Positions 23,599-32,544 of a stretch of DNA of 53,004 bases are shown one piece after another. The DNA lies in assembly GCA_016794585.1 (NCBI GenBank), contig JAEUJM010000034.1:1-53004 (forward strand). Direction: 5' to 3'. Source of the DNA: Acidimicrobiales bacterium (GTDB lineage Bacteria; Actinomycetota; Acidimicrobiia; Acidimicrobiales; DATDAH01). How positions within the stretch are numbered: position 1 is the stretch's first letter; every line of letters starts with the position of its first letter. Both the position numbers and the translations under genes were made by a program. Under the pieces are notes generated by a model. That model did not search any database and was not told where the DNA came from. It saw nothing but the letters and a program-made list of their open reading frames with translations.

Positions 23599-26265
23599 AT
23601 GGCCACCGACGGACCGCTCGACCCCTGGGCCATCGCCCGGACCAAGCTGCGGCGTCCCGCGCCCAGCCGCCGCGTGGTGGGACGAGACCGCATCACCGAG
23701 CACCTCGACGGCCTCGTCGTCGACCACGCGTTCACGCTGATCTCGGCGCCGGCGGGCTGGGGCAAGACGACCGCCGCAGCGGCATGGTTCGCCGACGCCG
23801 ATGCCACCGGCGCGAGTGACGGGATCGGTGCCTGGCTCACCCTCGACGCCGGTGACGACGACGTCGATGCGTTCTGGGCGGCGGTCGCCGCCGCCCTCGT
23901 CGAGGCCGGCTTCTCCCCGTCGACGTTGCTCACCGCCCTGCGGACGGTCCGGAGCCCCACCACCGAGTGGCGTCGGTTCGCGGCGGCACTCGTCAACGAC
24001 CTGGCCGAGGTCGGGGGCGACGTGGTCCTGGTGCTCGACGACCTCCAGACCGTTTCCGACGAGGTGACCCTGCAGTCGCTGGCCGCCTTCGTCGACGTGC
24101 TGCCCGCTCGGGCGCGGATCGTCGCCACTACCCGGAACGACCCCGACCTGCCGCTCGCGCTGTTGCGCGTCCGGGGGCGCCTCGGCGAGCTCCGGGCCGA
24201 CATCCTGCGCTTCGAGCCGGACGAGGTCGACCGCCTGCTCAACGACGTCCACCATCTGGGTCTCGACCCCGAGTCGTTGCGCCGTCTGACCGAACGTACG
24301 GAGGGATGGCCCGCGGTGCTCGTGCTGGCTGGGTCCTCGCTGGAGGGTCTGCCACCTGAGCGGGACCGCGACGCCGCCGTCCGCGATGCGGTGGCCACCC
24401 GGGACATCCACCAGTTCCTCTCGGCCGAACTGCTCGACACCTGCCCCGAGGCCGAGCGTCAGTTCCTGCTCAAGACCTCCATCCTGCCCCTGATCGATGC
24501 CGGTCGAGCCCGGGCGATAACCGGCGTGGACAACGCATCCACGATCCTCGAGCACTTCGTCGACATCAACCTCGCGGGACGGCTCGATGCCGGCTCGGGC
24601 CCGCCGGTGTACCGCTACAACAAGCTGTTCGCCGAGTTCCTGCGGGCCGAGTTGGCTCGCACCAGCAGCGACGACCTGGTCGTCGACCTGCACGGCCGGG
24701 CCGCAGCGGCCGCGGGCACCGATGAGGAGGCGATCGGGTACCTGTTGGCGGCCCGGCGCTGGGACGAGGCTGCCGATCGAATCGAGGCGGTGGGCCGCGC
24801 GCAACAGGTGCTCACGCTGGTCCGCCTGCCGTCACCGCTGCTCGACGCGCTCCCGGCCGAGACCCAGGCGGCACGGCCCTGGATACGCCTGCTGCGGTCA
24901 GCGATCGATGTGCGCCACGGCGACATGGTCGAGGCCCACCGGGTGCTGGCCGGAGTGGTCGACGAGTTGCGGGACACGGGCGACGACGGTCTCTCCCGTG
25001 CGCTCAGTGCCTTCAGCGAAGCGGCGGCCGCGGTCGGCGACTGGGAGGGCGCGGGCGGCGCTGCAGCCGAGCTGTTGGAGCTGCCCCTCCAACCGAGCCA
25101 GCGCGTGCCGGCCCTGGCCACCGCGGTGTGGCTCAGCTACTACGACGGTGACACCGAAGGCGTGGTCGCGGGCATCGAGGAGGTCATCGATCTCGATCCC
25201 TCCGACCCCCAGGTGTGCGAGGGGTGGCTGCTGGCCCTCGACTTCAAGTTGCTGGGTGCGCCCATCGATCCGGCCGTCGTCGAGGCCCATTGCCTTCGCC
25301 TGCAGCGGCGGGCCCCCGAGAGCGCGGTGCTCGACGCCACCGCGTCGGGGCTCCGAGCGGGACTGGCCTTTCTCCGAGGCGATGTCACCGCGGCGCTGGC
25401 ATTGGTCGACAGCGGGCGCCTGGCCGGCGATCGGGCCGGGGGCCTGGGGTGGCTGGCGCACGAGTTCGACCTGGTGGAGCTCATGGCCGCGCTCGCCCGG
25501 TCACGCCACGAGGAGGTCGAGCGGCTAGCCGTGCCACGGTTGCGCGACGACGACCCGATCGCCCTGCTCAACCGGCCGCAGAACGCCCACGCCCTGGCGC
25601 GGTCGCGGTGGATCCGGGGCGACCGCCCGGGCCTCGAGTCCGTGTACGCCGACCACCTCGAGCACGCCCGCCCCGAGGACGGCTACGAGATGGCCCTGGC
25701 CCAGGCCAGCGTCGCTCACATGATCGAGCGGTCGGCCGGCAACCACCAGCTCGCCGCCGACCGCCTGGCGGCCACCCTCGAGGCGGTCCCGAGCGCCGCC
25801 GCCTTCGCCATCAGCCAGGGCCATCTGGCCCTCGACCTGGCCGCGGCGCTGCTCGCCACCGGCGCCGAGCACGAGGCGCTCAACCGAGCGCGGGGTCCGC
25901 TGGGTGACCTCGAGGCTCGGGGACTCGCGGGCATCGTCGCCCAGCTCGGTGAACCCGTCGTCCCCCTGCTGCACGCGGCCCGCGATCGTGGCGTCCACGC
26001 CGAGTTCGTCGGGCGGGCGCTGGCGATGATGACCATCGCACCCGCCACCGGCTTCGACGTCCCGACCACGGGCGAGCACCTCAGCCCGCGTGAGCTCGAG
26101 GTGCTGCGCCTGGTGGCGGCCGGCGCCGGAAACCGCGACATCGCCGATCAGCTCTTCATCGCCGAACGCACCGTGAAGTCCCACATGACCGCAATCCTGC
26201 GGAAGCTCGGGGTGACCTCGCGCACCCAGGCGGCCGGTGAGGCCCGGCGCCTGGGCCTGGTCTGA
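23599..26265 (+). CDS. Large ATP-dependent LuxR-family (MalT/LAL) transcriptional regulator
   Basis: An 888-residue STAND-type regulator. The N-terminal NTPase has Walker A SAPAGWGKTT (49-58) and Walker B VVLVLDDLQ (about 142-150). A long helical TPR-like sensor region follows (about 300-815). The C-terminal LuxR DNA-binding domain is at about 824-888 (LSPRELEVLRLVAAGAGNRDIADQLFIAERTVKSHM). Such proteins switch on nearby operons when a small ligand and ATP are bound. The ATG at 23599 is used; GTG at 23584 with AAGGGGG 9 nt upstream is a near-equal alternative. The RidA and cupredoxin genes downstream are candidate targets. Confidence 0.92.
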   Translation: MATDGPLDPWAIARTKLRRPAPSRRVVGRDRITEHLDGLVVDHAFTLISAPAGWGKTTAAAAWFADADATGASDGIGAWLTLDAGDDDVDAFWAAVAAALVEAGFSPSTLLTALRTVRSPTTEWRRFAAALVNDLAEVGGDVVLVLDDLQTVSDEVTLQSLAAFVDVLPARARIVATTRNDPDLPLALLRVRGRLGELRADILRFEPDEVDRLLNDVHHLGLDPESLRRLTERTEGWPAVLVLAGSSLEGLPPERDRDAAVRDAVATRDIHQFLSAELLDTCPEAERQFLLKTSILPLIDAGRARAITGVDNASTILEHFVDINLAGRLDAGSGPPVYRYNKLFAEFLRAELARTSSDDLVVDLHGRAAAAAGTDEEAIGYLLAARRWDEAADRIEAVGRAQQVLTLVRLPSPLLDALPAETQAARPWIRLLRSAIDVRHGDMVEAHRVLAGVVDELRDTGDDGLSRALSAFSEAAAAVGDWEGAGGAAAELLELPLQPSQRVPALATAVWLSYYDGDTEGVVAGIEEVIDLDPSDPQVCEGWLLALDFKLLGAPIDPAVVEAHCLRLQRRAPESAVLDATASGLRAGLAFLRGDVTAALALVDSGRLAGDRAGGLGWLAHEFDLVELMAALARSRHEEVERLAVPRLRDDDPIALLNRPQNAHALARSRWIRGDRPGLESVYADHLEHARPEDGYEMALAQASVAHMIERSAGNHQLAADRLAATLEAVPSAAAFAISQGHLALDLAAALLATGAEHEALNRARGPLGDLEARGLAGIVAQLGEPVVPLLHAARDRGVHAEFVGRALAMMTIAPATGFDVPTTGEHLSPRELEVLRLVAAGAGNRDIADQLFIAERTVKSHMTAILRKLGVTSRTQAAGEARRLGLV

Positions 26266-26316
26266 CCCCGCCGGGCTCTTCTGCTCACACCCGACCCGGC
26301 TCGCACCCACCCCGCC

Positions 26317-26359
26317 TGGTACCCATCGGGTCGTACCCCTCGGAATGCCCATTCGTACC
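26317..26359. promoter_or_regulatory. Three GTACC elements upstream of ridA
   Basis: In the 216-nt gap after the regulator gene, GTACC occurs at 26319-26323, 26333-26337 and 26355-26359. The first is part of GGTACC, so GGTAC and GTACC arms are opposed around the ATCGGG centre. Such repeats are candidates for binding by the LuxR-type regulator. Assignment is speculative. Confidence 0.3.
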
Positions 26360-26481
26360 TTGGGCCGATTCCCGGACACCCCCGGTTCGCGCATCGTGTC
26401 CCTCAGCCCACCCGACCGCAAGCTCCTGCGGGACCGGCGGCGCCATTCCCGGCGGTGGGCCCATCACCACGGAGGAACACC

Positions 26482-26877
26482 ATGGAACGGACCATCCACA
26501 ACCCCTGGACCTGGCAGGAGCAGTTCGGCTTCGTGCAGGGCAACGAGGTGCGAGACACGTCCCGCACGCTCTACTGCTCGGGCCAGACCGCGGTCGACGC
26601 CGACGGCGCCCCCCAGTTCGAGGACGACATGGCCGAGCAGATCACCCTGGCCATCGACAACCTCGAGGCCGTTCTCGGCTCGGCAGGGATGGCGCTCGCC
26701 GACGTCGTGCAGCTCAACATCTACGTGACCGACATGGACGCCTTCTTCGAGCACTACGGCGTGAGCGCCGAGCGTCTCGCCATCGGCGGTTGCCGCTACG
26801 CCGGCTCGCTGTTCGAGGTGTCCCGCCTGGCCATGCCCGGTGTCATGATCGAGCTCGACGCGATCGCGGCGTCATGA
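26482..26877 (+). CDS. RidA/YjgF-family protein
   Basis: A 131-residue Rid protein. Typical segments are TLYCSGQTAVDADGAPQFEDD (split here: TLYCSGQTAVDAD, then QFEDD), MAEQITLAIDNLEAVLGSAGM, DVVQLNIYVTDMD, and the closing PGVMIELDAIA. The usual catalytic arginine of RidA (in an R-x-[TA]-x-x-x-x-x-LP context) is not in its normal place; the equivalent stretch reads CRYAGSLFEVSRLAMPG, so it is probably a different Rid subfamily and may not be an enamine/imine deaminase. GGAGG at 26471 lies 6 nt before the ATG. The next gene overlaps by 4 nt. Confidence 0.85.
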   Translation: MERTIHNPWTWQEQFGFVQGNEVRDTSRTLYCSGQTAVDADGAPQFEDDMAEQITLAIDNLEAVLGSAGMALADVVQLNIYVTDMDAFFEHYGVSAERLAIGGCRYAGSLFEVSRLAMPGVMIELDAIAAS

Positions 26878-27677
26878 GTTCCGACACAGCAGGCCACGGC
26901 CCAGAAAGCCTGGCGAAGAACGCGCCACGAGCAACAAGCACGAGCGCTGACACCCCCGCGGGCGAGAACCCACCGACCGTCGCCGCATGGCGGCGCCTCG
27001 CCACCCTCGGGCTGTTCGCGCTTCCCGTCGTCTTCGTTCTGAGCCAGGTGGTAAACGAGGTCGTGATCCCCCCGCTGATCGTCTTCTCGGTCCTGGCCGT
27101 CGGCCTGGGGGCTGCGCTCGTGGCCGGCAAGGGGCGCCGGGTGCTCTACGCGGCCGTGGCGCTCGGCGTCATCTCGGTCCTCGCCAGCGCCCCGTTCCTG
27201 GTGGCCGACCTGTCCCACCCCGAGACCGGTGCCGGCTTCCTGGTCGCCTACGCAGCCCTCGTCCTGGGCCTCGGCACCGCCGGCGCGGCCCTGGCCGCGA
27301 CCCGGGCCAACCCGCCGGACCGCGCCAGGGTGACCGGCCTCGCCCTCGGTGGCGTCCTGGTGCTCGGGGCGGTCGGTTCGCTGGTCGCCACGGCAAGCGT
27401 CGAAGACGACCAGCGCCAGGATGGTGACATCGTCGTGGTCGCACGCGACACCGCTTTCCCCGCGACACTGGAGGCGCCGGCCGGGACGGTGGGCTTCTTC
27501 GTCCAGAACGAAGACCTCTACCGCCATACGCTGCTCATCGAGGGCACCGACGTGAAGGTCGAGCTCCCGGGATCGACCGATCGCCGCTTCGAGGCCGACC
27601 TCGACGCCGGGGAGTACCGCTACTTCTGCGACGTCCCCGGCCACGAGTCGATGGAGGCCACCCTGGTCGTCCGCTGA
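26874..27677 (+). CDS. Membrane protein with C-terminal cupredoxin domain
   Basis: A 267-residue protein. A Ser/Thr-rich N-terminal tail (1-40) precedes four or five membrane helices (about 42-185), then an exported cupredoxin domain (about 190-267). The type 1 copper ligands fit His218 (LYRHTLL), Cys252, His257 and Met260 (FCDVPGHESM). This fusion of a polytopic domain to a blue-copper domain suggests electron transfer at the membrane surface. The ATG is inside the ridA stop (ATGA), so both are co-translated. Confidence 0.85.
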   Translation: MSSDTAGHGPESLAKNAPRATSTSADTPAGENPPTVAAWRRLATLGLFALPVVFVLSQVVNEVVIPPLIVFSVLAVGLGAALVAGKGRRVLYAAVALGVISVLASAPFLVADLSHPETGAGFLVAYAALVLGLGTAGAALAATRANPPDRARVTGLALGGVLVLGAVGSLVATASVEDDQRQDGDIVVVARDTAFPATLEAPAGTVGFFVQNEDLYRHTLLIEGTDVKVELPGSTDRRFEADLDAGEYRYFCDVPGHESMEATLVVR

Positions 27678-27811
27678 CGCTCCGCCCGCCCGGCGCCGCT
27701 GCCCTAGTACCTCCATCGGTGCGGGGGGCAGCGGCGTCGGACACGTAGACGTCGACCGCTTCGTCGGCCCAGTAGGGTCGCTCCGACTCGACGAGGGCCG
27801 GAGCGTGGGAC

Positions 27812-28420
27812 ATGGGAGAACGGTGGACGAGGCGGACCACTGCGACGGTCGCCGCCCTTGCGGCGACCCTGACGTTGGCCAGCGCCTGCTCGGACGCCGG
27901 CAGTAGCGACGAGACAGCGACGGACGACCTGACAACGACGTCCGCGACGGCCCAGCCCACGACGGCCGCGAGCGGGCCCGAGGACGACTTCGCCGAGCAG
28001 GCCGATGCCGCGTGCACCGAACTGAACGACCAGCTCGCTGGCGGGGTCGAGGCGGCGCTGCTGTCCACCCGCGACCTGGCCAACTCGGTCCAGACCACGG
28101 ATCCGGCGGCACTCGAGCCCGTCTTCTCCTCCATCGAGGCGAGCTTCGGCGACGCCGCCGACCTCGTCGCCGGGCTCCAGGCCGACTTCGCCGCGATCGA
28201 TGGGCCGAGCGAGGCCGAGGCGCCGCTGGCCGACGCCGACGAGGCGCTGACCGACGTCGAGCAGCGGCTGCGCTCGGTCGAGCAGGCCGGTGCCGACCAG
28301 GATCTCGCCGGTGTGGGGCAGGCCCTCGATGCCGTCAACAGCTATGACGCGGCGCCGTTGACCGGTGCGCTCGACGCCCTTGCGGCGCTCGGGGCGACCG
28401 CCTGCCAGACCGTCGACTGA
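27812..28420 (+). CDS. Putative lipoprotein, helical
   Basis: A 202-residue exported protein with a lipobox TLASAC (Cys26), a Thr/Ser-rich linker (about 30-55) and an alpha-helical, Ala/Asp-rich domain with two cysteines (ACTEL and TACQTVD) that could pair. No family is recognised. TAGGGT at 27774-27779 is a possible -10 box, leaving a leader of about 25 nt. It is convergent with the methyltransferase gene. Confidence 0.75.
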   Translation: MGERWTRRTTATVAALAATLTLASACSDAGSSDETATDDLTTTSATAQPTTAASGPEDDFAEQADAACTELNDQLAGGVEAALLSTRDLANSVQTTDPAALEPVFSSIEASFGDAADLVAGLQADFAAIDGPSEAEAPLADADEALTDVEQRLRSVEQAGADQDLAGVGQALDAVNSYDAAPLTGALDALAALGATACQTVD

Positions 28421-28426
28421 CCGGCA

Positions 28427-28444
28427 CCGGCGGGCGACCGCCGG
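28427..28444. terminator. Hairpin between convergent genes
   Basis: CCGGCGG (28427-28433), loop GCGA, CCGCCGG (28438-28444): a 7-bp perfect GC stem closed by a GNRA-type loop. It lies between the lipoprotein stop (28420) and the methyltransferase stop (28451), so it can terminate both. Confidence 0.6.
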
Positions 28445-28450
28445 CGAGGA

Positions 28451-29440
28451 TCAGCCGACCATCCACTCGAGCACCCGGAAGGCGCCGAGGCCGGCGGGGT
28501 CAGTGAGCGCGTCAGCCTCGGTGGCGCGGCTCCGGGCCCGGATGGCGGCGAGGTCGCCGAGGTGGGCCCGCTCCTCCCAGAGGCGTCGGCCCTCGTCGAC
28601 GAGCTCGTCGAGCCCGTGGGCGGCGAGGAACTCGGCCTGCGAACGGTCGTGGTCGGGTGGGCGCACGGCGGCCAGTTGGTCGACGGCGACCTCGACGGTG
28701 ATGTCCTGGCTGCCCGGCGAGTCGAGGGGGTCGCCGCCCCGCCCGTGCGAACGGTACGTGCGCAGCCACTCCTGGTGCGGCCGGGCGGCCATCGACGGGG
28801 TGCTGTCGGCGTAGTCGACGACGACGACCCTGCCCCGCTCGACGAGCGCCAGGGCCTCGCGCAGCCACGTGGCCGCCTGCTCCTGCACCGGGATCCGCGC
28901 GCCCATCGGGACCTCGTCGTGGGCGGTCGCCCCCTCGGGCACGTCGACATCGTCGAGGCGCACGAGCGCCTCGACGCCACCTTCCACCCAGATCTCGGCC
29001 CACCCGTCGGCGGTGCGCTCGAGGAGGCGGAAGGGCAGGTTGTCGAGCAGCTCGTTGGCCAGCATCACGCCGGTGACCGGACCGTCGGGCAGCTCGGGTA
29101 GCGCCTCGATCCCACCAGGATGCTGGGCCCGTTGCGCCGCCGAGCGCTCGACGGTCACGTAGTGCAGCGCCGCCGCGCACTCGGGGGCGGCGAGGGCGAC
29201 CGTGCGGGCGAGGGTGCCGGGGCCGGCGCCGGCCTCCACCACGGTGAAGGGGTCGGGATCACCCAGTTCGTGCCACCAGGTGTCGAGTGCCCGGGCCAGC
29301 ACCGCGCCGAACAGCGGCCCGACCTCCGGGCTGGTCAGGAAGTCGCCCCGGCGCCCGGCCTGGCCCCCGGCGGCGTAGAAGCCGCGCACTGGGTGGTAGA
29401 GCGCCCGTTCCACATAGCCGTCGAACCGCTCAGCGCTCAT
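28451..29440 (-). CDS. MidA/NDUFAF7-family SAM-dependent methyltransferase
   Basis: A 329-residue class I methyltransferase of the DUF185 family. It shows the family N-terminus FDGYVERALYHPVRGFYA, GRRGDFLTSPEVGPLFG, the SAM-binding loop VVEAGAGPGTLA, and NELLDNLPFRL. The human member NDUFAF7 dimethylates an arginine in NDUFS2 (the NuoD homologue) during complex I assembly. Here the gene is the last on the strand of a complex I operon, 60 nt after nuoN, and NuoD of that operon keeps the target HRGxEKL motif. A NuoD-modifying role is inference. The ATG directly abuts a large hairpin. Confidence 0.87.
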   Translation of the reverse strand: MSAERFDGYVERALYHPVRGFYAAGGQAGRRGDFLTSPEVGPLFGAVLARALDTWWHELGDPDPFTVVEAGAGPGTLARTVALAAPECAAALHYVTVERSAAQRAQHPGGIEALPELPDGPVTGVMLANELLDNLPFRLLERTADGWAEIWVEGGVEALVRLDDVDVPEGATAHDEVPMGARIPVQEQAATWLREALALVERGRVVVVDYADSTPSMAARPHQEWLRTYRSHGRGGDPLDSPGSQDITVEVAVDQLAAVRPPDHDRSQAEFLAAHGLDELVDEGRRLWEERAHLGDLAAIRARSRATEADALTDPAGLGAFRVLEWMVG

Positions 29441-29483
29441 CTCGACGCAATGACTATCGGGTTCCGACAGCTATTGCGTCGAG
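29441..29483 (-). promoter_or_regulatory. Large hairpin abutting the methyltransferase start codon
   Basis: CTCGACGCAAT (29441-29451) and ATTGCGTCGAG (29473-29483) form an 11-bp perfect stem, with an inner TCGG-GTT-CCGA stem and few mismatches between, in the 60-nt gap between nuoN and midA. The arm next to midA ends at the base before its ATG. It could attenuate transcription after nuoN or hide the midA start from ribosomes. No Shine-Dalgarno sequence for midA is seen outside it. Confidence 0.65.
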
Positions 29484-29500
29484 TTCGTGGGTGTGTGCTG

Positions 29501-31012
29501 TCAGCCGCCGGCGAGGTGGACGGCCTCGCCGAAGTGGGTGAGGGCGCCGGGCACGACGCCCCAGACGACGGTGGCGACCACGGTGATGGCGATGGCCGCC
29601 ACCAGCGAGACCGGCACCTTGATGGGCGACCGGTCGTCGCCGGGCACGGGCTGCATCCACATCTCCCGGGCGACGTTGGCGTAGTAGTAGAGCGCGATCA
29701 CCGAGTTCACGGCGATGAACACCGCCAGCACGATGCCGAGGGTGGTGGTGCCCTCGAGCACGGCCCGGAAGATCAGGAACTTGCCCACCCAGCCCGCGAG
29801 GGGCGGGATGCCGGCGAGGGAGAACAGGAACACCGTCATGGTGACGGCCAGGCCCGGGGCGTACTCGAACAGGCCGGCGAACGAGGAGATCTCGGCCGAG
29901 CGGGTCTTGCGGGCCACGGCGATGACCACCGCGAACGCCCCGAGGTTCATGGCCGCGTAGATGACCAGATAGACGACGATCGAGGTGAGGGCGGCGACCG
30001 GGTCGCCCGTCCTGGCCAGCGGGGCGAGCATGTAGCCCGCCTGGGCGATGCCCGAGTAGGCCAGCATGCGCACGGCGTTGGTCTGGCGCAGGGCGATCAG
30101 GTTGCCCACCGTCATGGTGAGGATGGACAGGGCGGCGAAGAACCACTGGGTGACGTCGTCACGCCCGCCGAAGCCGACGAAGACCAGGATCATCAGGGCG
30201 ACGAACCCGGCCGCCTTCGAGGCCACGGCCAGGAAGCCGGTGATGGGGGTGGGTGCGCCCTCGTAGGTGTCGGGCGCCCACGTGTGGAAGGGCACGGCCG
30301 ACACCTTGAACGCGAACCCGATCAGGGTGAGCACGATGGCCAGGGTGACGATGGGGGCGCTGCTGGCCGCCTCGCCGATCTGGCCACCGATCTCCGCGAT
30401 CATCGTGGTGCCGGTGAGGCCGTACAGCAGCGACATGCCGTAGAGCATCACCGCCGAGGCGAACACGCCCATCAGGTAGTACTTGATGCTGGCCTCGTTG
30501 CCCTTGAGGTCGCGCTTGCGCCAACCCGCCAGCAGGTAGGCCGGGATGGAGAGCAGCTCGAGGGCCACGAACATGGTGATGAGGTCACGGGCCGAGGCCA
30601 TGACCACCATGCCGATCAGCGACGACAGCAGCAGGAAGTAGTACTCGCCCTCGTGGTAGTCGCCTTCGGCCACGTAGTTGGTGGACAGCAACACGACGAG
30701 GTAGCCGCTCACCGCGAAGAGGGCGGTGAAGACCAGGGCGAAGTCGTCGACCACGTAGGCACCGCCGAACATGGCGCGGTCCTGGCCGTCGACGGCGAGG
30801 GTGATGACCGGGACGAGCGTGGCCAGCAGGCCGATGCCGGTGAGCGACGCCAGGGCCCACTTGCCGTCCTCCTCGGTGAAGAGGTCGACCAGCAGCACCA
30901 CCACCAGCGTCCCCGTCAGCACGAGGACGGGCGCGAGCGCGTGGTAGTCGAGGTGCGGCGTGGTGAACCCGGTCACCTGGGCGAGCACGGCGGGAGCCAC
31001 GGTGTCAGCCAC
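29501..31012 (-). CDS. nuoN: NADH-quinone oxidoreductase subunit N, operon 1
   Basis: A 503-residue, about 14-helix antiporter-like subunit of the complex I membrane arm (Mrp/ND2 family) and last nuo gene of this operon. Recognised by the LELLSIPAYLLAGWRKRD segment with conserved glutamate, SIKYYLMGVFASAVMLYG, AVPFHTWAPDTYEGAPTPITGFLAVASKAAGF and the closing YYYANVAREMW. The GTG at 31012 lies inside the nuoM coding end (8-nt overlap). It is distinct from the paralogue at 46296. Confidence 0.95.
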   Translation of the reverse strand: MADTVAPAVLAQVTGFTTPHLDYHALAPVLVLTGTLVVVLLVDLFTEEDGKWALASLTGIGLLATLVPVITLAVDGQDRAMFGGAYVVDDFALVFTALFAVSGYLVVLLSTNYVAEGDYHEGEYYFLLLSSLIGMVVMASARDLITMFVALELLSIPAYLLAGWRKRDLKGNEASIKYYLMGVFASAVMLYGMSLLYGLTGTTMIAEIGGQIGEAASSAPIVTLAIVLTLIGFAFKVSAVPFHTWAPDTYEGAPTPITGFLAVASKAAGFVALMILVFVGFGGRDDVTQWFFAALSILTMTVGNLIALRQTNAVRMLAYSGIAQAGYMLAPLARTGDPVAALTSIVVYLVIYAAMNLGAFAVVIAVARKTRSAEISSFAGLFEYAPGLAVTMTVFLFSLAGIPPLAGWVGKFLIFRAVLEGTTTLGIVLAVFIAVNSVIALYYYANVAREMWMQPVPGDDRSPIKVPVSLVAAIAITVVATVVWGVVPGALTHFGEAVHLAGG

Positions 31013-32531
31013 CCGCCCCGAAGGCGCTCAGGGCTCGGCCGACGGCCCCGTCGGTCACCTCGAACACGAGGTTGGGGTACACACCGAGCACGATCATGAG
31101 GATGATCATCGGGGTCCAGGCCACGAGCTCGTAGGCGTTGGCGTCGGGGATGTCGTGGCCCTCCCACTCGGCCTTCGGCGTGCCGAAGGCGACCCGCTGG
31201 TAGAGCCAGAGCAGGTAGCCGGCGGCGAGCACCGTGCCGATGGCGGCGATGACCATGTAGACCCGGAAGACGGTGACGTCCATGCCGGCGCCCGGCTGGT
31301 ACGCCGAGAGGATGGCGGGGAACTCACCCCAGAACCCGGCCAGGCCGGGCAGGCCCAGCGAGGCCATGACGCTGAGGCCCAGGATCCAGGCCATGTGGGG
31401 TGCCTGGGTGAGCAGGCCGCCGAGGCGCTTGATCTCGAGGGTGTGGAAGCGGTCCTTGGTCGAGCCGGCGATGAAGAAGAGCATGCCGGTGATGAGGCCG
31501 TGGGCGACCATGCCGAAGATGGCGGCGTTGAAGCCGAAGTCGGTCAGGGTGGCGATGCCCAGCATCACGAAGCCCATGTGGGCCACTGAGGAGAAGGCGA
31601 TGAGGCGCTTCATGTCGGTCTGGGCGAGACAGCACAGGGCGCCGTAGATGATGCCGATGACCGCCAGCAGGGCGATCCAGGGGGCCCACTCGGAGGCTGC
31701 GTCGGGCAGCACCGGGATGGCGATGCGGATGAAGCCGTAGGTGCCGAGCTTCAGGAGCACCGCGGCCAGGATGACCGAGCCGACGGTGGGGGCCTCGGTG
31801 TGGGCGTCGGGCAGCCAGGTGTGGAACGGGAACATCGGGACCTTGATGCCGAAGCCCAGGAACATGCCGCCGAAGATCAACAGGCCGGTGGTGCGGGCCA
31901 TGCCGGCGCCGCCCATCTCGGCCAGGACGGGGATCTGGAAGGTGCCCTGGAGGAAGTACAGGGCCAGGAACGACACCAGCATCAGGGCCGAGCCGAACAG
32001 GGTGAAGAGGAAGAACTTGATGGAGGCGTACTGGCGGTTCGGGCCACCCCAGACGCCGATCATGAAGTACATCGGGAGCAGGACGACCTCGAAGAAGACG
32101 AAGAAGAGGATGAGGTCCTGGGCGAGGAAGGTGCCCACCATGCCCGTCTCCAGGATCATGATGAGGATGAGGAAGGCCTTCGGGTTGTGCGGCTCCGGGA
32201 AGTGCTTCCAGGAGTAGATGATGCACAGGGGCACGACCAGCAGGGTCAGGGCCAGCAGCGGCAGGGAGATGCCGTCGAGGGCCACGTGGTACCGGGCGTC
32301 GATGAGCGGGATCCAGCTCTCGTCCACCTGGTACTGGAGGACCGCGCTGTTGTCGTAGTCGAAGTTCGCCAGCAGCAACACGCCGACCGCCGCGGTGGCC
32401 AGGGACGCGACCAGGGCGATCAGCTTGTGCGTCTCCTCCTGCGCCCGCGGCACGAGCAGCATCAGGGCTGCACCCACCAGGGGCAGGAAGATGGCGAGGC
32501 TCAGGCCCCAGCTATCGAGGAAGTCGGTCAT
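31005..32531 (-). CDS. nuoM: NADH-quinone oxidoreductase subunit M, operon 1
   Basis: A 508-residue antiporter-like proton-pumping subunit. Signatures are FFVFFEVVLLPMYFMIGVWGG (with the essential membrane glutamate), ASIKFFLFTLFGSALML, KVPMFPFHTWLPDAHTEAPT, and MKRLIAFSSVAHMGFV. The ATG at 32531 is 13 nt after the nuoL stop. It follows nuoL and precedes nuoN, the standard order. Confidence 0.95.
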   Translation of the reverse strand: MTDFLDSWGLSLAIFLPLVGAALMLLVPRAQEETHKLIALVASLATAAVGVLLLANFDYDNSAVLQYQVDESWIPLIDARYHVALDGISLPLLALTLLVVPLCIIYSWKHFPEPHNPKAFLILIMILETGMVGTFLAQDLILFFVFFEVVLLPMYFMIGVWGGPNRQYASIKFFLFTLFGSALMLVSFLALYFLQGTFQIPVLAEMGGAGMARTTGLLIFGGMFLGFGIKVPMFPFHTWLPDAHTEAPTVGSVILAAVLLKLGTYGFIRIAIPVLPDAASEWAPWIALLAVIGIIYGALCCLAQTDMKRLIAFSSVAHMGFVMLGIATLTDFGFNAAIFGMVAHGLITGMLFFIAGSTKDRFHTLEIKRLGGLLTQAPHMAWILGLSVMASLGLPGLAGFWGEFPAILSAYQPGAGMDVTVFRVYMVIAAIGTVLAAGYLLWLYQRVAFGTPKAEWEGHDIPDANAYELVAWTPMIILMIVLGVYPNLVFEVTDGAVGRALSAFGAGG

Positions 32532-32544
32532 GAGTCGAATGCTC

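Noticed and set aside
29120..31099. Plus-strand frame of about 660 codons opposite nuoN and midA
   Set aside because: Composition is HGD-rich with no hydrophobic segments or motifs, while the minus strand encodes clear complex I and methyltransferase proteins.
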